Source: DATARH01 sp036268075 (lineage in GTDB: Bacteria; Pseudomonadota; Alphaproteobacteria; ATCC43930; CGMCC-115725). From it: a stretch of 64,000 nt of DNA. Where the stretch lies: positions 24,775 through 88,774 of the forward strand of contig DATAUV010000079.1 in NCBI GenBank assembly GCA_036268075.1. The letters are read 5' to 3'. Under the pieces are notes generated by a model. It was not told where the DNA came from and did no database searches. It saw only the letters and a program-made list of their open reading frames with translations. Each line of letters opens with the position of its first letter. Within the stretch, counting starts at the first letter, position 1. Made by a program: the position numbers and the translations under genes. This document shows positions 15,079-21,791 of the stretch, piece by piece.

Positions 15079-16506
15079 ATGCCCGACAGCGCCCCTCTCG
15101 ACGATTTGCTGCCGCGGCTGCGCGCCATCGTCGGCGACCGCGGCCTCCTGACCGACCCCGCCGACACCGCCCCTTATTGCGAGGATTGGCGGCGGCTCTA
15201 TCGCGGCGCGACCCCGGCCGTCGTGCGCCCGGCCTCGACGCCGGAAGTCGCGGCCGTCGTCCGGCTGTGCGTCGAGCGCGGCGTGCCGATCGTGCCGCAG
15301 GGCGGCAACACGTCGATGGTCGGCGGCGCCGCGGTCAGCGAGGATGGGTCGCAGCTCATCCTCAGCCTGTCGCGCATGAACAAGGTGCGCGGCATCGACG
15401 CCACCGATATGACGATGGAGATCGAGGCCGGCGTCGTCCTCAAATCCGCGCAGATCGCGGCGGACGAGGCCGGGTGCCTGTTGCCGCTGTCGATCAGCTC
15501 CGAAGGCTCGGCGCAGATCGGCGGGGTGCTCGCGACCAATGCCGGCGGCAACAACACGGTGCGCTACGGCAACGCCCGCGACCTCGTGCTCGGGCTCGAG
15601 GTGGTGCTGCCGGACGGGCAGGTGTGGAACGGCCTCCGGCGGCTGCACAAGGACAATACCGGCTATTGCCTGCGCCAGCTTTTCGTCGGCAGCGAGGGGA
15701 CGCTCGGCGTCATCACCGCGGCCGTCCTCAAGCTGTGGCCGCGCCCGCGCGAAATTGCCGTGGCGCTGTGCGCGGTGCCGTCGGAGGAGGCGGCGCTCGA
15801 CCTCTTCGCCCAGTGCCAGCGCCACGACGCGGCGGCGATCCAGGCGTTCGAGTACATGTCGGGCGCCGGGATGGAGCTGGTGATGCGCCACATCCCCGGC
15901 GCGATGATGCCGCTGCCGACCCCCGCCGGGCATTACGTGCTGGTCGAGCTGGCGACGCCGCGTGAGGGCGCCGACCTCAACGCCCAGCTCGAACAGACGC
16001 TCGGCATCGCGATGACCGATGGCCTCATCGATGACGCCGTCGTCGCCGAAAGCGGCCCGCAGCGCGCCGCCGTGTGGAAGCTCCGCGAGGAGCATTCCGA
16101 GGCGCAAAAGCGCGCCGGCGCGTCGGTCAAGAACGACATCTCGGTGCCGGTGTCGAAGGTGCCCGAGCTGATCCGCCGCGCCCGAACGGCCTGCGAGGCC
16201 CTGGTGCCCGGCATCGTCTGCGTGCCGTTCGGCCATCTCGGCGACGGCAACATCCATTTCAACCTGGTCCAGCCCGACGGCGCCGACCCCGCGGCCTTCC
16301 TCGCCCGCGACCACGAGCTGATGGACGCGGTCAACGAGATCGTCCGCGACCTCGACGGCAGCTTCTCCGCCGAGCACGGCATCGGCCGCCTCAAGCCCTA
16401 CATGATGCCCGACTGGCGCGGCGGCCCCGAGCTCGACCTGATGCAAAAGATCAAGGCCGCGCTCGACCCGAAAGGATTGTTCAACCCGGGCAAGTTGCTG
16501 CCGTAG
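15079..16506 (+). CDS. FAD-binding oxidoreductase, GlcD/D-2-hydroxyacid dehydrogenase type
   Basis: A 475-residue flavoprotein. The N-terminal PCMH FAD domain shows VPIVPQGGNTSMVGGA and SAQIGGVLATNAGGNN; the C-terminal FAD-oxidase domain shows GHLGDGNIHFN and SAEHGIGRLK, both in D-lactate, D-2-hydroxyglutarate and glycolate dehydrogenases. The reaction is probably oxidation of a D-2-hydroxyacid to the 2-oxo acid, passing electrons to an acceptor. The gene directly follows the cupin gene (three-base gap). Confidence 0.9.
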   Translation: MPDSAPLDDLLPRLRAIVGDRGLLTDPADTAPYCEDWRRLYRGATPAVVRPASTPEVAAVVRLCVERGVPIVPQGGNTSMVGGAAVSEDGSQLILSLSRMNKVRGIDATDMTMEIEAGVVLKSAQIAADEAGCLLPLSISSEGSAQIGGVLATNAGGNNTVRYGNARDLVLGLEVVLPDGQVWNGLRRLHKDNTGYCLRQLFVGSEGTLGVITAAVLKLWPRPREIAVALCAVPSEEAALDLFAQCQRHDAAAIQAFEYMSGAGMELVMRHIPGAMMPLPTPAGHYVLVELATPREGADLNAQLEQTLGIAMTDGLIDDAVVAESGPQRAAVWKLREEHSEAQKRAGASVKNDISVPVSKVPELIRRARTACEALVPGIVCVPFGHLGDGNIHFNLVQPDGADPAAFLARDHELMDAVNEIVRDLDGSFSAEHGIGRLKPYMMPDWRGGPELDLMQKIKAALDPKGLFNPGKLLP

Positions 16507-16518
16507 CTGGTCGCGCAT

Positions 16519-16592
16519 GATGGGCTTCGCTGCGCTCAGCCCATACTACAACTTCAGAGCCGTAGGATGGGCTGAGCGCAGCGAAGCCCATC
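16519..16592. repeat. Palindrome, family A
   Basis: GATGGGCTTCGCTGCGCTCA at 16519 is complementary to the arm ending GAAGCCCATC at 16592. It lies between the FAD-enzyme and the hydrolase genes. Confidence 0.85.
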
Positions 16593-16608
16593 ACAGTCGG
16601 ATCGACTC

Positions 16609-17460
16609 ATGCTGACTCGTCTCGTATTTCTCATCGCCTTGTTGCTTCTCCCGGCCGCCGCCCACGCTGCCGAGCCGCAATGGATGACCCTGCCGCCGAC
16701 CCCGACCCTCCCGCAGGTGGCGCAAAATGGGCTCGCGCCGGTGAATGGGATCAAGATCTGGTACGCGACGTTCGGGCGAGGCGAGCCGATGATCCTCCTG
16801 CATGGCGGGCTGGCGAATGCGAACTACTGGGGCCTCCTCGTCCGCGCGCTCGCGCCGAAATACCGCGTTATCGTCATGGATAGCCGAGGCCACGGGCGCA
16901 GCAGCCGTGACAACCGGCCCTACGGCTACGATCTGATGGCGTCGGACGTCATCGCGCTGATGGATTTCCTCAAGGTGCAGAAAGCGGCGCTCGTCGGGTG
17001 GAGCGACGGCGCGATCCTCGGCCTCGACATCGCGATGCACCACCCCGAGCGGCTGTCGCGCCTCTTCGCCTTCGCCGCCAATTCCGACCCGTCGGGCGTC
17101 GCGAACATCGCCAGCAGCCCGGTCTTCAACGCCTACATCGCCCGCGCCGAAAAGGAGTACGAGGCGCTGTCGCCGACCCCGAAGGAGTACAAACCCTTCC
17201 TCGACCAGATCGGCAAGATGTGGGAAACCCAGCCCAACTGGACGGCCGCCGACCTCAACAAGATCACGGTGCCGACCTGGATCGTCGACGCCGACCACGA
17301 CGAGGCGATCAAGCGCGAAAACACCGAGTTCATGGCCGCCAACATCCCCGGCGCGGGGCTGCTGCTACAGCCGGAGGTCAGCCATTTCTCGTTCCTGCAA
17401 GACCCCGCGCAGTTCAACGCCGACGTGCTGCACTTCCTGGAGCACGTGACGGGAAAGTAA
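16609..17460 (+). CDS. Exported alpha/beta hydrolase
   Basis: A 283-residue hydrolase with signal peptide (MLTRLVFLIALLLLPAAAHA, cleavage after AHA). The fold is clear: HGG oxyanion strand in MILLHGGLANANYW, nucleophile Ser in GWSDGA, acid in VDADHDEAI and His in EVSHFSF. Such periplasmic esterases or lactonases have broad substrates. The gene begins after a palindrome, and a further palindrome follows its stop, so it looks monocistronic. Confidence 0.88.
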   Translation: MLTRLVFLIALLLLPAAAHAAEPQWMTLPPTPTLPQVAQNGLAPVNGIKIWYATFGRGEPMILLHGGLANANYWGLLVRALAPKYRVIVMDSRGHGRSSRDNRPYGYDLMASDVIALMDFLKVQKAALVGWSDGAILGLDIAMHHPERLSRLFAFAANSDPSGVANIASSPVFNAYIARAEKEYEALSPTPKEYKPFLDQIGKMWETQPNWTAADLNKITVPTWIVDADHDEAIKRENTEFMAANIPGAGLLLQPEVSHFSFLQDPAQFNADVLHFLEHVTGK

Positions 17461-17814
17461 CTCCGCCCCACGCGAGCCTAAGCCCGGCCAATTCCTCTTC
17501 TCGTCGCCCTCGCGAAGGCGGGGGTCCAGGGGCAACGGGTCCATCACTTGCCCTGGACCCCCGCCTTCGCGGGGGCGACGAATAAAGAAGTGATCCCGTT
17601 TGAACCGATCATGTTCTAACGCGCGTTCGCCTCGTCTCTGTCGAACTTGAAGTCGATTGGAAGCCGACCGCGAAACTGGCGAAGGCGTGAGGAGTTCTTC
17701 GCGTGCAACCAGCTCAGGCCCGAGCTCGGATAGCCGAATGGGGCTAGCCGACCAGCTTGTCCCTCATCGCCGGTTGATTTCGGTTCGTCCGGGCACATTG
17801 AGGTCTTAAGTCCT
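17461..17814. other. Gene-free stretch with one family B' palindrome
   Basis: Arms at 17502 (CGTCGCCCTCGCGAAGGCGG) and ending at 17580 (GGGGGCGACG) form a clear palindrome. From 17581 to 17814 no gene, hairpin or promoter could be recognised; a 60-codon open frame on the reverse strand has no ribosome site and no homology by eye. In many relatives moeA is followed by lexA; it is not present here. Confidence 0.7.
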
Positions 17815-19032
17815 TTAGAGCGGCAGGACGTTGCCCCCGAAGCTGATGATCGGCACCTCGGCGCCGGCGTCGACCGCGGGGGCGTGGGGTGGGCGGATGA
17901 CGAGGCAGTCGGAGGCGGCGAGGGAGCGCATCATCGACGAATCCTGCGCCTCGAACGGGGTGACGGTCAGCGTGCCGTCGGAGGCGCGTTCCAGGCGGGA
18001 GCGGAGGTAGTCTTGGCGGCGGTCGTTTTGCCTCAGCGCGCGGCCGAGGCGGGCGGAGGCCGGCGGGTCGCTGCCGTCGGGAAGGCCGGAGAGACGCTGG
18101 ATCGCCGGTTTCAGGAAGATCAGCGAGCAGACGAGGGTTGAGACCGGGTTGCCGGGGAGCCCGACCATCGGGACGTTGCGGTAATGCCCGAACATCAGCG
18201 GCTTGCCCGGCCGCATCGCGATCTCCCAGAAATCGATCGCCAGCCCGTCCTCGCTCAACACGCCGCGGACGAGGTCGTGCTCGCCGACCGAGACGCCGCC
18301 CGTGGTCACGAACAGATCGACGCCCCGTGCGGCGGCGGCGATGTGGCGGAGCGCGTCGGGGTCGTCGGGCGCGTTGCCGACCATCACCGGCTCGGCCCCG
18401 CTCGCGGTGACGAAGGCGGCCAGCGCCAACAGGTTCGAGCTGACGATCTGGTGCGGGCCGATCGGGTCGCCGGGCATGACGATCTCGTCGCCCGTCGAGA
18501 GGATGGCGACGCGCGGGCGGCGATAGACGAACAGCCACGGCCGGTTCATCGCCGCGGCGAGGCCGATGTCGCGCGGCGTGAGGCGCCGGCCGGCCTTGAG
18601 CAGCACGTCGCCCTCGGAAAAGTCGAGCCCGGCGCGACGCACATAGGTGCCGAGCTTGGCGCCCTCGCGCACCTCGACCTTGTCGCCCTGCCGCTCGGTG
18701 TCCTCCTGGATCACGATCGTGTCGGCGCCCGACGGCAGCGGCGCGCCGGTGAAGATGCGCGCGGCCTCGCCCTGGCCGAGCTGGCCGCCGAACCCGGCTC
18801 CCGCCGGGATCTCGGCGACGATCTTGAGCGTCGCCGGCACCCGCTCGACATCGGCGGCGCGCACCGCGTAACCGTCCATCGCCGAGACCGCGAAGGGCGG
18901 CTGGGTGCGCCGCGCCGCGACATCCTCGGCGAGCACCCGGCCGACGCAATCGGCGATCGCGAGCTGCTCCGGCGGCACCGCGGCGAGCGGCGCCAGCAAG
19001 CGGGAGAGGGCATCATCGACGGAAATCATCAC
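17815..19032 (-). CDS. moeA: Molybdopterin molybdenumtransferase MoeA
   Basis: A 405-residue enzyme that inserts molybdate into adenylylated molybdopterin in molybdenum-cofactor synthesis. Sections: N-terminal VDDALSRLLAPLA and PPFAVSAMDGYAVR (domain I/III), IFTGAPLPSGADTIVIQED, then the MoCF-binding domain with STGDEIVMPGD and VTTGGVSVGEHD, and GLPGNPVST near the active site. It starts at GTG 19030-19032 or ATG 19027-19029, one to four bases past the stop of trpC-moaC, so the genes are co-transcribed. This and MoaC link the operon to Moco synthesis. Confidence 0.95.
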   Translation of the reverse strand: MMISVDDALSRLLAPLAAVPPEQLAIADCVGRVLAEDVAARRTQPPFAVSAMDGYAVRAADVERVPATLKIVAEIPAGAGFGGQLGQGEAARIFTGAPLPSGADTIVIQEDTERQGDKVEVREGAKLGTYVRRAGLDFSEGDVLLKAGRRLTPRDIGLAAAMNRPWLFVYRRPRVAILSTGDEIVMPGDPIGPHQIVSSNLLALAAFVTASGAEPVMVGNAPDDPDALRHIAAAARGVDLFVTTGGVSVGEHDLVRGVLSEDGLAIDFWEIAMRPGKPLMFGHYRNVPMVGLPGNPVSTLVCSLIFLKPAIQRLSGLPDGSDPPASARLGRALRQNDRRQDYLRSRLERASDGTLTVTPFEAQDSSMMRSLAASDCLVIRPPHAPAVDAGAEVPIISFGGNVLPL

Positions 19033-19033
19033 T

Positions 19034-20305
19034 TCAACGTCCCTTTTGGGCCTCGTAATCGCCGGACTTGCCGCCCGATTTTCGCAGCAAACGCAGATCG
19101 GCGACGACCATCCCTCGATCGACCGATTTGCACATGTCGTAGACGGTCAGCGCCGCCACGCCCGCCGCGGTCAGCGCCTCCATCTCGACCCCGGTGCGGC
19201 CCTTGAGCCGACAGGTCGCGGTGATCTCGACCGCCGAAGCCCCCTCGTCGCAGGTGAGGTCGACCGTAACCGAGGTCAGCGCCAGCGGATGGCATAGCGG
19301 GATCAGGTCGGCGGTGCGCTTCGCCGCCATGATACCGGCGAGCCGCGCGACCTGCAGCACATCGCCCTTGGCGAATTCCCCGGCGCGGATGCGGGCCAGC
19401 GTTTCCGGCTTCATCATGACGCGCGCACCGGCGACCGCGACCCGGTCGGTCTCCGCCTTGTCGGAAACGTCGACCATGCGAGCCCTTCCTTCGGAATCGA
19501 CATGGGTCAGGTCGGGCAGGCGTAAGAGGCGCCGCGTCGCCGCCGTCACGTCCTTTTCCCGCATCAGCGACTCGCCGACGAGGAAGCAGCGCGCGTCGAC
19601 CTGGGCGAGCCTGTCGAGGTCGTCCGGCGTATTCAGCCCGCTTTCGCCGACCACCAGCCGATCCTTGGGCACCAGCGGCGCCAGCGTCTCGGCGGTTTTC
19701 AGATCGACCTGCAAGGTCTTGAGGTTGCGGTTGTTGATGCCGATCAGACGGGCGTCGAGCCTCAGCGCCCGGTCGAGCTCGGCGCGGTCATGCACCTCCA
19801 CCAGCACGTCCATCCCGAGCGCGGCGGCGTCGGCGGCGAGGGCATGCGCTTCGGTGTCGTCGAGGCAGGCCATGATCAGCAGGATGCAGTCGGCCCCGAG
19901 TACCCGGCTTTCGATGACCTGGTAGGGATCGACGATGAAATCTTTGCGCAGCACCGGCAGCTTCACCGCCGCGCGTGCGGAGACGAGGAAATCGTCGCTA
20001 CCCTGGAAATAAGGTTCGTCGGTCAGCACCGACAGGCAGGTTGCCCCACCGGTCTCATAGGCGCGGGCGAGGGCGGGAGGATCGAAATCCGGGCGGATCA
20101 ACCCTTTGCTCGGTGACGCCTTTTTGATCTCCGCGATGAGGCCGTGCTGGCCTGCGGCGACCCGCCCGCCCAGCGCGCCGGCAAAGGGGCGGACCGGCGG
20201 CGCCATGCCGAGGCGCTTGCGCAGCAACGTCTCGGGCATCTCGCGCTTGCGAGCGGCGATATGCTCGCGCTTGCGGCCGCAGATTTCGGTGAGGACGTCG
20301 GTCAC
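19034..20305 (-). CDS. trpC-moaC: TrpC-MoaC fusion: indole-3-glycerol-phosphate synthase with cyclic pyranopterin monophosphate synthase
   Basis: One 423-residue frame holds two complete enzymes. Residues 1-264 are TrpC: EIKKASPSKG (K61), LRKDF (K121), LVEVH (E170), GINNRNL (N191) and VGESG (E221). Residues 266-423 are MoaC: MVDVSDKAETDRVA, LIPLCHPLALT, GVEMEALTA and VYDMCKSVDRGM. TrpC catalyses a step of tryptophan synthesis, MoaC a step of molybdopterin synthesis, so the chain joins two pathways. It starts at GTG overlapping the trpD stop (GTGA). A strong GAAGGAAGG at 19484-19492 lies six bases before Met277 and could start MoaC alone. Confidence 0.93.
   Translation of the reverse strand: MTDVLTEICGRKREHIAARKREMPETLLRKRLGMAPPVRPFAGALGGRVAAGQHGLIAEIKKASPSKGLIRPDFDPPALARAYETGGATCLSVLTDEPYFQGSDDFLVSARAAVKLPVLRKDFIVDPYQVIESRVLGADCILLIMACLDDTEAHALAADAAALGMDVLVEVHDRAELDRALRLDARLIGINNRNLKTLQVDLKTAETLAPLVPKDRLVVGESGLNTPDDLDRLAQVDARCFLVGESLMREKDVTAATRRLLRLPDLTHVDSEGRARMVDVSDKAETDRVAVAGARVMMKPETLARIRAGEFAKGDVLQVARLAGIMAAKRTADLIPLCHPLALTSVTVDLTCDEGASAVEITATCRLKGRTGVEMEALTAAGVAALTVYDMCKSVDRGMVVADLRLLRKSGGKSGDYEAQKGR
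19484..19492 (-). promoter_or_regulatory. Internal Shine-Dalgarno before the MoaC moiety
   Basis: GAAGGAAGG on the reverse strand, six bases upstream of the in-frame ATG (19475-19477, Met277 of the fusion). Initiation here would give a 147-residue MoaC lacking only the first dozen residues of the usual protein. Confidence 0.5.
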
Positions 20306-21321
20306 TTGTTGGTCTCCTCGACGAGCCGGTCGAGCACCCGCCGGGCCGCGCCGCTGTCGATCGACCCGGCCGCCATGCGCACCCCGTCCCTGAGCCCGTC
20401 GGCCTTGCCCGCGACGATCAGCGCGGCGGCGCCGTTCATCAGCACGATGTCGCGCAGCGGCCCCGCCGTGCCGCCGAGCACCTCGCGCATCGTCGCGGCA
20501 TTGTGCGCCGGCTCGCCGCCCTTGAGGTCTTCGAGCCTCGCGCGCGGCAGCCCGCCATCCTCGGCAGCGACCTCAAAGCTCCTGACCGTGCCGTCCTTGA
20601 ACTCGGCGACGGTCGTGACCGCGGCGGTGTTGATCTCGTCGAGCCCGGCGCCGTGGACGACCCAGGCGTGCTCGGCGCCGAGCCGCCCCAGCACCTCGGC
20701 CATCGGCACGACCCATTCCGGCGCGAACACGCCGACGAGCTGACGCCGTGCCCCGGCCGGGTTCGACAGCGGGCCCAACAGGTTGAAGATCGTCCGCGTC
20801 GCCAGCTCGACCCGGGTCGGCGCGACGTGGCGGGTCGCGCTGTGGTGGCGCGGCGCCATCAGAAACCCGATCCCGACCTCGTCGAGACAGCGCTGCACGG
20901 TCGCCATCTCGCAATCGATATTGACCCCGAGCGCGGTCAGCACATCGGCCGAGCCCGATTTCGACGACAGCGCGCGGTTGCCGTGCTTGGCGACCGGCAC
21001 GCCGCATCCGGCCGCGACCAGCGCCGCGGCGGTCGAGACGTTGAATGTGCCCGACCCGTCGCCGCCGGTGCCGCAAGTATCGATCGTGCCCGGCGGCGCG
21101 GTGATCGCGACCGCCTTCGACCGCATGATCCGCGCCGCGCCGGTGATCTCGTCGACGGTTTCGCCGCGCACCCTGAGCGCCATCAGAAACGCGCCCATCT
21201 GCGAGGCGGTCGCGTCGCCCGACATGATGATGTTGAACGCCGCCTCGGCCTCGGCCTCGTTCAGCCGCTTGCCGGCGGCGACTTGGGCCAGGGTCGGGCG
21301 CAGATCGCCAGCCTCGCTCAT
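20302..21321 (-). CDS. trpD: Anthranilate phosphoribosyltransferase TrpD
   Basis: A 339-residue enzyme transferring phosphoribosyl from PRPP to anthranilate. Signatures: DTCGTGGDGSGTFNVSTAAA, VAKHGNRALSSKSGSADVLTALG, and HHSATRHVAPTRVELATRTIFNLLGPLSNPA. It is the first gene of the reverse-strand run trpD, trpC-moaC, moeA, with the TGA stop of trpD overlapping the GTG start of trpC. It diverges from trpE(G); the shared region holds a large palindrome. Length and motifs are normal. Confidence 0.96.
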   Translation of the reverse strand: MSEAGDLRPTLAQVAAGKRLNEAEAEAAFNIIMSGDATASQMGAFLMALRVRGETVDEITGAARIMRSKAVAITAPPGTIDTCGTGGDGSGTFNVSTAAALVAAGCGVPVAKHGNRALSSKSGSADVLTALGVNIDCEMATVQRCLDEVGIGFLMAPRHHSATRHVAPTRVELATRTIFNLLGPLSNPAGARRQLVGVFAPEWVVPMAEVLGRLGAEHAWVVHGAGLDEINTAAVTTVAEFKDGTVRSFEVAAEDGGLPRARLEDLKGGEPAHNAATMREVLGGTAGPLRDIVLMNGAAALIVAGKADGLRDGVRMAAGSIDSGAARRVLDRLVEETNK

Positions 21322-21405
21322 CCCTCGATGTGCTCCAATTCAAGCATGGGTTTCTTATAGCAAATATTTCCCGGCAGGTCGGTGGGTCCTTCCGCACCCA
21401 CCCCC

Positions 21406-21575
21406 GTAGGATGGGCTGAGCCTTGGCGAAGCCCATCATTCTTACCGCCGAGCTCGCGGAGGAATACGCAGAGTCCGCGGTCGCGCCGAACCCACCGCGA
21501 GCTCCGCGTATTCCTCCGCGACCTCCGCGGTAACCTTGAGGATCGATGGGCTTCGCGGCGCTCAGCCCATCCTAC
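21406..21575. repeat. Large nested palindrome, family A, between trpD and trpL
   Basis: Outer arms GTAGGATGGGCTGAG (21406) and CTCAGCCCATCCTAC (to 21575) enclose a second inverted pair, CGGAGGAATACGC near 21458 and GCGTATTCCTCCG near 21506. The promoter of trpL begins only 18 bases beyond the right end. Confidence 0.8.
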
Positions 21576-21592
21576 GAGGCCCCACCACTCGA

Positions 21593-21621
21593 TTGCCCAC
21601 CCCCGACCAAACTGCTATAAC
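21593..21621 (+). promoter_or_regulatory. Probable sigma-70-type promoter of trpL-trpE(G)
   Basis: TTGCCC at 21593-21598 and TATAAC at 21616-21621 with 17 bases between them. A start about 7 bases past the -10 box would fall on or next to the trpL ATG at 21629, implying a leaderless transcript as I recall for the Sinorhizobium trpL RNA. Confidence 0.6.
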
Positions 21622-21628
21622 CCCGCCC

Positions 21629-21673
21629 ATGATCGCACTTGCGCGTACCGCGAACTGGTGGTGGCCCGTCTAA
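21629..21673 (+). CDS. trpL: trp leader peptide TrpL
   Basis: A 14-codon frame reads MIALARTANWWWPV with three consecutive UGG codons, the mark of a tryptophan-sensing attenuator. It is 118 bases upstream of trpE(G), with terminator and antiterminator pairings directly after it. There is no ribosome site, consistent with leaderless initiation. Ribosome stalling at the Trp codons when charged tRNA-Trp is scarce would let the antiterminator form. Too small for routine gene finding, but the context makes it convincing. Confidence 0.9.
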   Translation: MIALARTANWWWPV

Positions 21674-21732
21674 CCAGGCGGCGCCGGCGATTGTATTTTA
21701 CCGAGGCCGCCCTGGACATCCGGGCGGCTTTT
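21674..21732 (+). promoter_or_regulatory. trp attenuator: antiterminator and terminator hairpins
   Basis: Terminator: GCCGCCC at 21706-21712 pairs with GGGCGGC at 21722-21728 and is followed by TTTT. Antiterminator: CCAGGCGGC at 21674-21682 can pair with GCCGCCCTGG at 21706-21715 with one bulged C. The two share 21706-21712, so they exclude each other. This is the expected layout of transcription attenuation coupled to TrpL translation. Confidence 0.8.
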
Positions 21733-21791
21733 GTCATGTCGACGCAACCCCCCGGACCGTAACAGGGCTTCCTCGCCGGAGGGGTTGAGCG

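Noticed and set aside
17616..17798. A 60-codon reverse frame in the moeA-hydrolase gap
   Set aside because: No ribosome site, no hydrophobic or domain pattern and no neighbour support.
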